A stretch of 26,025 nucleotides of DNA from CAYTEH01 sp964436765 (lineage in GTDB: Bacteria > Patescibacteriota > Gracilibacteria > Peribacterales > Peribacteraceae): NCBI GenBank assembly GCA_964436765.1, contig CAYTEH010000019.1:1-26025 (forward strand), read 5' to 3'. The notes under the pieces are model-generated. The model was not told the DNA's origin. It searched no databases and saw nothing but the letters and a program-made list of their open reading frames with translations. Shown here in pieces: positions 1 to 7,161 of this stretch. The position numbers and the translations under genes are program-made. Numbering within the stretch: the stretch's first letter is position 1; each line of letters opens with the position of its first letter.

Positions 1-1
1 T

Positions 2-343
2 GCGGCGAACATCATCGCCGCTCTCTATCTTGCGACGGGTCAGGATGCGGCACACATCGTCGAAGGATCACTGAGCGATACGTATGTGGAGCAGACGGAC
101 GACGGACTCAAAGTGACTGTCAGATGTCCCGCGCTGATCGTCGGCGTGCGCGGCGGCGGTACGACCCTACCTGCTCAGGCAAAGTGCCTGGAGATGCTCC
201 TTACGCCAAAGACGAAACTCCATCGTCGCGCACAACTTGCAGAGAGTATCGGCGCGGCGGTCTTGGCGGGCGAGGTTTCTCTGTTAGCAGCACAGGCGAG
301 CCATCATTTGGCAACTGCTCACAAAAAAATGGGCCGTATATAA
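2..343 (+). CDS. hmgA: HMG-CoA reductase, C-terminal part (5' end outside window)
   Basis: Reads in frame from base 2 to TAA at 341-343, giving 113 residues of a class I (archaeal/eukaryotic type) HMG-CoA reductase, which reduces HMG-CoA to mevalonate with two NAD(P)H. Family landmarks in order are AALYLATGQDAAHIVEGS (the NIxxAxxxATGQD region), the glycine-rich VGVRGGGTTLP cofactor segment, AGEVSLLAA, and a C-terminal HHLATAHKK where the last His matches the catalytic His of the family's LVxxHM motif. The N-terminal catalytic half lies upstream of the window. It is followed, after one base, by the stop codon of a convergent gene. HMG-CoA synthase and thiolase lie just downstream, so the three upper mevalonate enzymes are clustered. 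Identification is secure; the start cannot be seen. Confidence 0.93.
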   Translation, partial: AANIIAALYLATGQDAAHIVEGSLSDTYVEQTDDGLKVTVRCPALIVGVRGGGTTLPAQAKCLEMLLTPKTKLHRRAQLAESIGAAVLAGEVSLLAAQASHHLATAHKKMGRI

Positions 344-344
344 A

Positions 345-908
345 TTATTGAAAAACTTTCACTCCCAGCACTTCTTGCAGCGACTCCATAAGTCTCACTT
401 CAAGATCCATTTGGGTTTCAGAAAAATTATCTGTCTCGCCTCTTAGTACTGGTGAATCCAAAAATCCATTCCAAATCAGCTCATGAAGAATATTTCCAAT
501 TGTTTCAGAGATTATATCGCCGCATTTTGAAAGCTCTGCCCTTTGTTGCAATGCCACGAGAGCCACCGATCGAAGAGATGAAATATCATTGACTCCACAT
601 TCACAAAATCCGCGGGATTCCAGAAAACCAAAAACTTTTTCCACGATAATGCAGCTTTCCTGAAATTCAGGTGTCACCTTTTCTTTCCGGGTATCCCGCA
701 GCTTTGTCTCATGCTCAATCGCTTGCCGACCAAAGTCACTTTCCAGTAGATGACCCGGCAACGACCGTAGCTTTAATAAGCGATTGATACAGGATTCATA
801 AAAATAAACAGACTCTTGGTATTCCTGCACAATGCGAGCTGCCACCGCGCTGACGGGAATTTTTTGCGCTAACAAATGTGCTTCCAGATACTCAAAATGC
901 TTTTTCAT
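345..908 (-). CDS. hypothetical helical protein, AT-rich orphan
   Basis: This is a 187-residue ORF on the minus strand. An upstream ATG at 929 is possible, but 908 is preferred because a TATTAT box (minus strand, bases 922-917) sits exactly 8 nt before it, the same -10-to-ATG geometry as other genes here. I do not recognise the protein. It looks alpha-helical and charged, with six scattered Cys (one CEC pair) and no signal peptide or membrane segment. Its base composition is clearly more AT-rich than the mevalonate genes on both sides. It interrupts the HMG-CoA reductase / HMG-CoA synthase cluster in opposite orientation, with its stop one base from the reductase stop. That suggests a late insertion or cargo gene. 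Function is unknown. Confidence 0.7.
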   Translation of the reverse strand: MKKHFEYLEAHLLAQKIPVSAVAARIVQEYQESVYFYESCINRLLKLRSLPGHLLESDFGRQAIEHETKLRDTRKEKVTPEFQESCIIVEKVFGFLESRGFCECGVNDISSLRSVALVALQQRAELSKCGDIISETIGNILHELIWNGFLDSPVLRGETDNFSETQMDLEVRLMESLQEVLGVKVFQ

Positions 909-972
909 ACTTTTACATAATACAATCATTTATTATTTGTGCAATATTCCATAACCTACTCAGTCGCTCTGC

Positions 973-978
973 TACACT
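973..978 (+). promoter_or_regulatory. -10 box for HMG-CoA synthase (leaderless)
   Basis: TGC-TACACT (970-978), an extended -10, lies 7 nt before the ATG at 986. Transcription would start at or beside the start codon. No Shine-Dalgarno is visible. Confidence 0.55.
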
Positions 979-985
979 CCCGTGG

Positions 986-2020
986 ATGCCAAAATCAGCC
1001 ATTATCGGCTTCGGGCGCTATTTGCCACGGTACAGGGTGAAGACCGCGAGCATCGCCGAGCACTGGAAACAGGATGCGAAGACGGTCGTGGGCGGACTGG
1101 GCATCACGGAAAAGACCGTTCCTGGCCGCGACGAGGACAGCTTCACGATGGCCTTCGAGGCCGGGAAGCAGGCCATTGAGACCGCAGAGATTCAACCCTC
1201 CGAAATTTCCGCGATCTTCGTGGGCTCCGAGAGTCATCCGTATGCCGTCAAACCCACCAGCTCGATGCTCGCCTCTGCATTGGAGCTGGACCCGTTCTCG
1301 CACTGCGCCGATCTCGAATTCGCGTGCAAAGCGGGCACGGCGGGGATGCAGATCGTGGACTCGATGGTGCGTGCGGGGCAGATCCGCTTCGGCATGGCCA
1401 TCGGGACGGACACGGCCCAGGGCAAGCCAGGCGATGCACTGGAATACACGGCGGCGGCGGGAGCGGCGGCGATGATCCTGGGGCCCGAGAACCACAAGAA
1501 CGCCCTCTGCCGCATCGACCATACGCTCTCGTTCACCACCGACACGCCCGACTTCTGGCGCGCGGCGGATGAGAAGTATCCGCGCCACGCCGGGCGCTTC
1601 ACGGGCGAGCCGGGGTATTTCCGCCACATCGAAGAGGCTGTAAAGGGCATGCTACAGATCGCAAAGCTCACGAAAGAAGGGATCGATCACGTTGTCTTAC
1701 ATATGCCCAATGCCAAGTTTCCGAGCCAGGTGTCGAAGAAGCTGGGCCTGAGCCCCGACCAAATGAAACACGGCTTCATCGTCCCCTCCATTGGCAATAC
1801 CTACAGTGCCTGCTCGCCATTGGGTTTGACGCACGTGCTGGAACAGGCGAAGAAGAATGAAAAAATCCTTCTCGTCTCGTACGGCTCCGGTTCGGGATCG
1901 GATGCGTTCCTGTTCACGATGCTCCGGGACGGAGTCAGCCTGCCACCCGATGAGAGGGAGTTGGAGTATTTGAGCTATGGGCAGTATTTGGAGCATTCTC
2001 ATGCCATTTCTTCAGCGTAA
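986..2020 (+). CDS. hydroxymethylglutaryl-CoA synthase, archaeal type
   Basis: A 344-residue enzyme condensing acetyl-CoA with acetoacetyl-CoA to HMG-CoA, second step of the mevalonate pathway. The thiolase-fold protein opens with AIIGFGRYLPRYRV. Catalytic residues expected for the family are visible: Glu82 (in VGSESHPYAVKP), Cys114 (in LEFACKAGTAG) and His239 (in VVLHMPNAKFP). The C-terminus has GSGSGSDAF. The open frame extends upstream to 878, but that extension is hydrophobic, non-family sequence crossing the -10 box, so ATG 986 is chosen. Length and motifs match archaeal HMG-CoA synthases (about 350 aa) better than the bacterial MvaS form. The gene order synthase-thiolase-DUF35 is the archaeal arrangement. 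A hairpin repeat lies in the 106-nt spacer before the thiolase. Confidence 0.93.
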   Translation: MPKSAIIGFGRYLPRYRVKTASIAEHWKQDAKTVVGGLGITEKTVPGRDEDSFTMAFEAGKQAIETAEIQPSEISAIFVGSESHPYAVKPTSSMLASALELDPFSHCADLEFACKAGTAGMQIVDSMVRAGQIRFGMAIGTDTAQGKPGDALEYTAAAGAAAMILGPENHKNALCRIDHTLSFTTDTPDFWRAADEKYPRHAGRFTGEPGYFRHIEEAVKGMLQIAKLTKEGIDHVVLHMPNAKFPSQVSKKLGLSPDQMKHGFIVPSIGNTYSACSPLGLTHVLEQAKKNEKILLVSYGSGSGSDAFLFTMLRDGVSLPPDERELEYLSYGQYLEHSHAISSA

Positions 2021-2032
2021 CAGCAACGTAGC

Positions 2033-2120
2033 ATGTCACCCTGAGCGGAGTCGAAGGGCGACATGCGGGACCTGAAGTCAGCGTCCTGCGGTCATGGTTC
2101 GACTCCGCTCACCATGACAT
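2033..2120. repeat. dispersed inverted-repeat element, copy 1
   Basis: An 88-bp spacer element bounded by ATGTCA (2033-2038) and TGACAT (2115-2120). Internal 13-bp arms GAGCGGAGTCGAA (2043-2055) and TTCGACTCCGCTC (2098-2110) are perfectly complementary. A second copy with the same arms and termini is at 10486-10552. It probably folds as a hairpin between HMG-CoA synthase and thiolase. Confidence 0.85.
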
Positions 2121-2124
2121 AAGT

Positions 2125-2334
2125 ATATGAACCAACCCATCTACCTCATCGGCTCCGGACAGACGAAGTTCGGCGAGTTNNNNNNNNNNNNNNNNNNNNN
2201 NNNNNNNNNNNNNNNNNNNNNNNNNNNNNNNNNNNNNNNNNNNNNNNNNNNNNNNNNNNNNNNNNNNNNNNNNNNNNNNATATGAACCAACCCATCTACC
2301 TCATCGGCTCCGGACAGACGAAGTTCGGCGAGTT
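2125..2334. other. 100-N scaffold gap with identical 55-bp contig ends
   Basis: Bases 2180-2279 are 100 Ns. Bases 2125-2179 and 2280-2334 are the same 55-bp sequence, both starting with the thiolase ATG and its first codons. The two contigs overlap, so the gap is almost certainly absent from the real genome and the true distance is about 155 bp shorter. The left copy is a duplicate of the thiolase start, not a second gene. Confidence 0.93.
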
Positions 2335-3409
2335 CTGGGACAAGGGCGTCAAAGAATTGATGGAAGAAGCCGTCGACGAAGCCATCAAAAATTCCCCCTG
2401 CACGTCGCTGGATATCGACCTGATCGTGGTCGCAAACATGCTTGCCGAAGTCACGAACGGCCAGGCGCATCTGGGCTCCCTCGCCTCCTCGCTGCTCCCC
2501 CATCACCCGCCCGCCCTCCGCGTGGAATCCGCATGTGGCAGCGGCGCATTCGCACTCCATACAGCGGCGGCGATGCTCGAAAGCGGCCGCGCGAAGACGG
2601 TGCTTGTGGTGGGCGTAGAGAAAATGACCGACGTATCGGTGGACGAGATCGCCTCGGGCCTGATGGGCGCCGCGGACAGCGAAGATGACCGGCCGTCGGG
2701 GCTCACCTTCCCCGGGATTTTCGGGCTCATTGCGCGCCGGTACATGCACGAATACGGGCTCACGCGCGAAGATTTGAGCCTTGTCAGTGCAGTCCATCAC
2801 AAGCAGGCGGTGCAGAACCCGTTCGCTCAGTTCCGGAAGGAGATTCCCCTGGAGAGCATTTCAAAGAGTCCCCTCGTCTCCGATCCTCTCCGCCTCCTCG
2901 ACTGCTCGCCCATCAGCGACGGTGCCGCGGCGTGCATCCTCTCGACTGCCATCGAAAGCCCGCTCCGCCTCGCCGCCTCGCAGGTGGCAACGGATTCCCT
3001 GAGCATCACCAGGCGTCCGTCATTGACGTCATTTTCGGCCACGAAAGACGCAGGAGAACGGGCGCTGACGGAAGCCGAAATCAAGCTTGCCGACATCCGC
3101 TTTCTGGAAACCCACGACTGCTTCTCCATCGCCGCGCTCATGAACCTGGAAGACCTCGGCTTCGCGGACCCGGGCGACGGCATCCGCATCTACCGCGACC
3201 TCTATGAAATGGGTGCCGAGTCCCCGCTCCAGGTGAACCGGAGCGGAGGCCTGAAGGCCTGCGGGCACCCCGTGGCTGCCACCGGCATCAAGCAGCTGAT
3301 TGACCTTGGAAAACAGCTCACGACAGAGCAAACTCAATGGGGTATGGCTCATAATTTCGGAGGGGCCTGCGCTACTTGCGGAGTGCATATTCTCGAGAAC
3401 ACCATCTGA
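2282..3409 (+). CDS. acetyl-CoA acetyltransferase, SCP2/archaeal-type thiolase
   Basis: A 375-residue thiolase making acetoacetyl-CoA from two acetyl-CoA and supplying HMG-CoA synthase. Family signs are the N-terminal IYLIGSGQTKFGEF, nucleophile Cys85 in VESACGSGAFA, His278 in LETHDCFSIA, and the Cys327/His329 pair in GLKACGHPVAATG. The C-terminal NFGGACATCGVHIL is typical of archaeal non-decarboxylating thiolases that form a complex with HMG-CoA synthase and a DUF35 protein. The ATG at 2282 appears again at 2127 before the artificial gap; both are the same real start. The stop TGA (3407-3409) falls inside an 8-nt repeat array that leads into the next gene 22 nt later. The cluster order supports a role in mevalonate synthesis rather than fatty-acid degradation. 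Confidence 0.92.
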   Translation: MNQPIYLIGSGQTKFGEFWDKGVKELMEEAVDEAIKNSPCTSLDIDLIVVANMLAEVTNGQAHLGSLASSLLPHHPPALRVESACGSGAFALHTAAAMLESGRAKTVLVVGVEKMTDVSVDEIASGLMGAADSEDDRPSGLTFPGIFGLIARRYMHEYGLTREDLSLVSAVHHKQAVQNPFAQFRKEIPLESISKSPLVSDPLRLLDCSPISDGAAACILSTAIESPLRLAASQVATDSLSITRRPSLTSFSATKDAGERALTEAEIKLADIRFLETHDCFSIAALMNLEDLGFADPGDGIRIYRDLYEMGAESPLQVNRSGGLKACGHPVAATGIKQLIDLGKQLTTEQTQWGMAHNFGGACATCGVHILENTI

Positions 3410-3431
3410 CCATCCGACCATCTGACATCCC
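3401..3431 (+). repeat. 8-nt tandem word array before DUF35 fusion gene
   Basis: ACCATCTG, ACCATCCG, ACCATCTG and a partial ACATCCC follow each other directly. The array starts inside the last thiolase codons and ends at the ATG at 3432. Copies 1 and 3 contain CTGAC, and the in-frame thiolase stop is the first of these TGAs. Confidence 0.85.
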
Positions 3432-4340
3432 ATGAAAACAACTCCTCCCATCTCGGCCCGCGCGCAAGCGAAGCATCGTCAGAAGATGCAGTCCGGCGTC
3501 ATCATCAGCTTCACGACGCTCAGTCACCCGCTGTCGAAATTCGGCCCCCTGCCGCGCACGATCGGGCTCATCGAACTCGATGACGGCTCCCGCGTGACCG
3601 CGCAGCTGCTCATGAAGAATCCCGCAATCGGCATGTCCGTGGTACCCCGCATGAGATTGTCGCATGTGACTGAGGAAAAACTGCGCATCTACGGCGTCGC
3701 CTTCGAGGAGGCGATCCCCGACCGTGCCGCCAAACCCCAAGAATTTCCCGGCTATATCCTGGCCCTTACGGGCCCCTCGGGCGTCGGGAAATCGGCCGTC
3801 CGGAACGCGCTCCTCAAGATGCTCGGCGAGCGCGCCGTGAAGGTTCCGCTCGTCACGACCGCCGCACGCATCGCCGGCGAGCGCGGCGAGTACCGGCACA
3901 TGTCGAAGAAGACGTTCGAGGAGGCGGCGAAGAAGAACCAGATCGTGGCGCTCGCGCAGCTGGAACTGAACGGCTCGACGGACTGGTACGGCTACCGCGC
4001 AGCCGATTTCACGGCCATCTGGAAGACCCGGAAAATCCCGGTCGTGACCACCGAAACGCATCTCCTCCGCGCCCTCTCCAGCCGTTACGGCCGCCGGTCG
4101 ATCCTGAGTTTCGGGCTGCTGCCTCCGGGGAAAAGCAAGCGCCTGATGCTGAGCCACCTGCTCCGTCGCCTGCGCGCGAGCGAGAAGCACACAGAGGAGT
4201 GGATGCACCAGACACTGAAGGTCGCGGCCGATGAACTGCAGACACTCAGGTCGAGTGCGGAACTGTTCGACCGGATTCTCGTAAATGACGACCTGCAGGC
4301 GGTAGCGGAGACGGTAAGGAGGCATGTACCGCGGAAGTGA
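3432..4340 (+). CDS. DUF35 OB-fold fused to guanylate-kinase-like domain
   Basis: A 302-residue two-domain protein. Residues about 20-93 match the DUF35 OB-fold: SGVIISFTTLSHPLSKFG, IGLIELDDGSRVTAQLL, IGMSVVPRM and a terminal IYGVAFEEA. In archaea this domain scaffolds the thiolase/HMG-CoA synthase complex encoded directly upstream, exactly as here. The usual N-terminal Cys-rich zinc ribbon is absent; the first 20 residues have no Cys. Residues about 107-300 resemble guanylate kinase: Walker A GPSGVGKS (114-121), VTTAAR (141-146), GEYRHMS (152-158), DWYGY (184-188) and LVNDDL near the end. The first Arg of the family's TTRxPR motif and the Thr/Ser of YGT are replaced, so GMP may not be the substrate. 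A role in channelling or in phosphorylating a pathway intermediate is inference. Domain identities are well supported. Confidence 0.82.
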   Translation: MKTTPPISARAQAKHRQKMQSGVIISFTTLSHPLSKFGPLPRTIGLIELDDGSRVTAQLLMKNPAIGMSVVPRMRLSHVTEEKLRIYGVAFEEAIPDRAAKPQEFPGYILALTGPSGVGKSAVRNALLKMLGERAVKVPLVTTAARIAGERGEYRHMSKKTFEEAAKKNQIVALAQLELNGSTDWYGYRAADFTAIWKTRKIPVVTTETHLLRALSSRYGRRSILSFGLLPPGKSKRLMLSHLLRRLRASEKHTEEWMHQTLKVAADELQTLRSSAELFDRILVNDDLQAVAETVRRHVPRK

Positions 4341-4357
4341 GGCCGAACACCGAGAAC

Positions 4358-4388
4358 ATTGATCATAGTTTTTTGGCTTCTGATCAAT
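4358..4388. repeat. inverted repeat after the mevalonate cluster
   Basis: Arms ATTGATCA (4358-4365) and TGATCAAT (4381-4388) are perfectly complementary with a 15-nt T-rich loop. It lies 18 nt after the fusion gene stop and may be a weak termination or processing hairpin. Confidence 0.5.
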
Positions 4389-4434
4389 AAAATGTATTGA
4401 TGATCGTTGTCATTCCTCCTCTCCCGGATTTCAT

Positions 4435-4460
4435 AGCCTAAAAGCATGGCTTTTTTGGCT
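4435..4460 (+). terminator. rho-independent-like terminator
   Basis: AGCC-t-AAAAGC, loop ATG, then GCTTTT-tt-GGCT forms a 10-bp interrupted stem with a run of six T in its descending arm. It separates the mevalonate cluster from the glycogen operon. Confidence 0.6.
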
Positions 4461-4466
4461 TAATTC

Positions 4467-4475
4467 TGCTATAAT
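4467..4475 (+). promoter_or_regulatory. extended -10 promoter of the glycogen operon
   Basis: TGC-TATAAT (4467-4475) is a consensus extended -10. No strong -35 is seen at 17 nt. It would give a leader of about 45 nt before the ATG at 4526. A second weak box, TATACA (4515-4520), lies 5 nt before that ATG. Confidence 0.6.
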
Positions 4476-4525
4476 TTTCAGATTTTCCGCGTCAGTTCCG
4501 CGGCAACTAAAAAATATACAAACAG

Positions 4526-5752
4526 ATGTCCCTGCACACCCTCATGTTCGGCTGGGAATATCCGCCCAAGAACGAAGGCGGCCTGGGGGTCGCGTGCCAG
4601 GGGCTTGTGAAGGGATTGCTCCACCATGGCACGCAGGTGACGCTCGTGCTCCCCTCGCCCGTGTCGTCGAAAGAGAAAAACCTGACGATGCTCTGGCCGA
4701 GCAGCGAACTGATGAACATGGTGCATATACAAAGCGACCTGCGCCCCTACGACGATTGGCAGAGTTTCGCTCAACGTCAGGCTGGCGTGACGCAGGGCGA
4801 TTCCCTCTACGGCCCCAACCTGGGCCAGGCGGTGGAGCAGTACACGGCCACGGCCGTAGAACTGACGAAGCACGTGAACCCCGACGTGGTCCATTGCCAC
4901 GACTGGATGACGTACGAAGCGGGACTCCGCGCAGGCAAACACCTGCGGAAACCCGTAGTGGCGCACGTGCACGCCACAGAACTCGACCGCACGAACTTCC
5001 ACCCGAACGACTGGATCGCCCGCCGCGAGCGCATGAGCCTTCTCAAGTGCGACAAAGTGATCGCGGTGAGCGGCTACACGAAGAACCTGCTCCATGCGCA
5101 CTACGGCATTCCGAACGACAAGATCGCGGTGGTCCACAACGGGCACGATCACCACGCGCACGACGTGCAACCGGCCCGATTGACCGCGCAGAAACACGGC
5201 CCCAGCGGAAAAACGAAGCCGCCGCTGATCCTGTTCCTCGGCCGCCTCACCGTGCAGAAGAATCCGCGGCAGTTTTTGCAGATCGCGGAACTCGTGCACA
5301 AGCGCCGTCCCGACGTGCGCTTCGTGATGGCGGGCGACGGATCCATGATGCCCTGGCTCATCGACGAATCCTGCAGGATGGGCCTCGGCGAAAACATGAT
5401 CTTCGCGGGCAAGGTTTCGAACCGCGAAGCGAACGCGCTCTACGCCGCCGCCGACTGCTTCGTGATGCCGTCCTTGAGCGAACCCTTCGGCCTGGTGGCC
5501 CTGGAGGCCATCGCGCACGGCACGCCGGTGATCGTCAGCAAGCAATCGGGCGTCTCGGAAGTGCTCAGCCATGCCTTCAAAGTCGACTACTGGGACACCG
5601 CGCTCATGGCCGACTGTCTTCTGACGATCCTGCGCGAGGAGCCGCTCGCGCGTCAGCTCCGTGCGGAGGCTCCGAAGATCCTGCAGCGACTCACATGGAA
5701 GAACCAGGCAAGCGCCGTTCAGTCGATTTATCAAGATCTCACGCAGTCGTAA
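4526..5752 (+). CDS. GT4/GT5-like glycosyltransferase, probable glycogen synthase
   Basis: A 408-residue GT-B glycosyltransferase. The N-terminal domain opens with LMFGWEYPPKNEGGLGVACQ, the glycogen/starch-synthase type Gly-rich motif that binds the sugar-nucleotide phosphates, and has DVVHCHDWMT and VAHVHATELDR. The C-terminal domain has LFLGRLTVQKNP, FVMAGDGSM and the acidic EPFGLVALEAIAHGTPVI donor-binding signature. It probably extends an alpha-1,4-glucan from UDP- or ADP-glucose in the cytoplasm. GH57 and GH15 genes follow on the same strand with short spacers; the same set of three enzymes occurs in Methanocaldococcus-type archaea. The ATG at 4526 is the first in frame after the promoter; no Shine-Dalgarno is seen. 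Donor and exact acceptor cannot be read from sequence. A different GT4 role (for example sucrose or trehalose type) is less likely given the neighbours. Confidence 0.85.
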   Translation: MSLHTLMFGWEYPPKNEGGLGVACQGLVKGLLHHGTQVTLVLPSPVSSKEKNLTMLWPSSELMNMVHIQSDLRPYDDWQSFAQRQAGVTQGDSLYGPNLGQAVEQYTATAVELTKHVNPDVVHCHDWMTYEAGLRAGKHLRKPVVAHVHATELDRTNFHPNDWIARRERMSLLKCDKVIAVSGYTKNLLHAHYGIPNDKIAVVHNGHDHHAHDVQPARLTAQKHGPSGKTKPPLILFLGRLTVQKNPRQFLQIAELVHKRRPDVRFVMAGDGSMMPWLIDESCRMGLGENMIFAGKVSNREANALYAAADCFVMPSLSEPFGLVALEAIAHGTPVIVSKQSGVSEVLSHAFKVDYWDTALMADCLLTILREEPLARQLRAEAPKILQRLTWKNQASAVQSIYQDLTQS

Positions 5753-5862
5753 TTTCGTACGTTCTTATTTTCGTACCTTCGTAGACCCTATGGACCACTC
5801 ACACCATCATCACGGCCAGAACGAAGATACGAACGTACCAATGTACGAGCGTACGAATCCTC
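5752..5862. repeat. imperfect inverted word array straddling the GH57 start
   Basis: TTCGTAC-type words run forward in the spacer (ATTTCGTACGTTC at 5752-5764; TTTTCGTACCTTCGTA at 5768-5783). They recur reversed as GTACGAA-type words inside the first GH57 codons (about 5822-5857). The two halves can pair imperfectly around the ATG at 5790. Confidence 0.7.
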
Positions 5863-7157
5863 TGGTGTGCTTTTATTTTCAAGTGCACCAACCCTACCGT
5901 CTGCGCGACTTGCGCATCGACGAGATCGGCGCGGTACAGACGCCCGGTGCGTGCGTCTCCTACTTCGATGACGACAAAAACCGTGCCATCTTCCGCAAAG
6001 TCGCCGAAAAATGCTATCTGCCTGCGAACAAGCTGATGCTGGAACTGCTCCAGACCTACGAGAACTTCAGCATCGCCTACTCCCTCTCGGGCACGTTCCT
6101 GGACCAATGCAGGGAGTACGGCCCGGATGTTCTCAAGTCATTCAGGGCGCTCGCGAAGACCGGACGGGTCGAGTTCCTCGCCGAGACGTACTACCACTCG
6201 CTCTCGAGCGTCAAATCGATGCCGGAGTTCTGCGAGCAGGTGAAGAAACATGTGCAGACCATCAAAAAGCTCTTCGGGCAGACCCCCACGGTCTTCCGCA
6301 ATACCGAGCTGATCTACAGGAATGAAATCGCACACGTCGCGCGCCTCATGGGCTTTCGCGGCATCATTGCCGAAGGCGCCGACCATCTCCTCGCCGGCCG
6401 CAGCCCGAATGAGCCCTTCGTCCCGCCGTCATTCCGCATGCCGAAAGCAGCGGAGAACCTGATCGCACGGAACCGGCCGCTCAAGAAACGGTCCGAGCAG
6501 ATACACGTGCTGCTCAAGAACTATCGCCTGAGCGATGACGTGGCATTCCGCTTCTCCGACAAATCGTGGGTGGGTTTCCCGCTGAATGCGCACACGTTCA
6601 CGGATTGGCTGATGGGAAGTGGCGGCCACAGCGTGAACCTCTTCATGGACTACGAAACTTTCGGCGAGCACCAGTGGGCCAGTACCGGCATTTTCGACTT
6701 CCTGAAGACGCTCCCGGCCGTATGGCAGGAACGCGGCATTGAGGCTGTGACGCCTAGTGAAGTGATCGAGAGGTGGTCCCTCGATACGCCCTTCGACAAG
6801 CTCAGGGCTACTCGGGATGACATCTATGACGCCCATGAGTTCGTTTCCTGGGCGGACATGGAACGTGACCTCTCGGCATGGCTCGGCAACGGCATCCAGA
6901 ACGCCGCGCTCGACGCCGTCTACGCGCTGGAAAAAGACATCAAAGCGTCCGATGACCCGACACTGCTCGAAGACTGGCGCAAGCTCCAGACCTCGGACCA
7001 CTTCTACTACATGTGCACCAAATACTGGAGCGACGGCGACGTGCACAAGTACTTCAGTCCGTATGAATCGCCGTACGAGGCGTACAGACGGTTCTCGCAT
7101 GCTCTTTGTGACCTCAAACTCCGCCTTGAGAAACCAATTAACCAATTAACCAGTTAA
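5790..7157 (+). CDS. GH57 alpha-amylase / glucan hydrolase
   Basis: A 455-residue glycoside hydrolase family 57 enzyme acting on alpha-glucans. It has PLVCFYFQVHQPYRL (the family's first conserved His motif), SGTFLDQ, RVEFLAETYYHSL, nucleophile Glu173 in VFRNTELIYRNEI, and acid/base Asp287 in LFMDYETFGEHQ. Its size matches the archaeal MJ1611-like amylases. The frame is open to 5661, but that part overlaps the glycosyltransferase. ATG 5790 gives a His-rich, low-complexity N-terminus that coincides with an inverted word array; ATG 5841 (MYERTNPLVCFYF) would start nearer to conserved sequence and is a real alternative. The 3' codons run into a CCAATTAA array that also carries the stop. Together with GH15 next door it likely mobilises stored glycogen. 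No signal peptide is seen, so it is probably cytoplasmic. Confidence 0.88.
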   Translation: MDHSHHHHGQNEDTNVPMYERTNPLVCFYFQVHQPYRLRDLRIDEIGAVQTPGACVSYFDDDKNRAIFRKVAEKCYLPANKLMLELLQTYENFSIAYSLSGTFLDQCREYGPDVLKSFRALAKTGRVEFLAETYYHSLSSVKSMPEFCEQVKKHVQTIKKLFGQTPTVFRNTELIYRNEIAHVARLMGFRGIIAEGADHLLAGRSPNEPFVPPSFRMPKAAENLIARNRPLKKRSEQIHVLLKNYRLSDDVAFRFSDKSWVGFPLNAHTFTDWLMGSGGHSVNLFMDYETFGEHQWASTGIFDFLKTLPAVWQERGIEAVTPSEVIERWSLDTPFDKLRATRDDIYDAHEFVSWADMERDLSAWLGNGIQNAALDAVYALEKDIKASDDPTLLEDWRKLQTSDHFYYMCTKYWSDGDVHKYFSPYESPYEAYRRFSHALCDLKLRLEKPINQLTS

Positions 7158-7159
7158 CC
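7132..7159 (+). repeat. 8-nt tandem word array before GH15 gene
   Basis: AACCAATT, AACCAATT, AACCAGTT and AACC are consecutive. TAA recurs every 8 nt and so falls in all three frames; the last is the in-frame GH57 stop (7155-7157). The GH15 ATG is 4 nt after the stop. Confidence 0.85.
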
Positions 7160-7161
7160 TT

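Noticed and set aside
2141..2800. 219-aa minus-strand ORF spanning the gap
   Set aside because: It crosses 100 Ns and a duplicated segment and is antisense to the thiolase.
4478..5734. 418-aa ORF on the minus strand
   Set aside because: Antisense shadow of the glycosyltransferase with no family motif.
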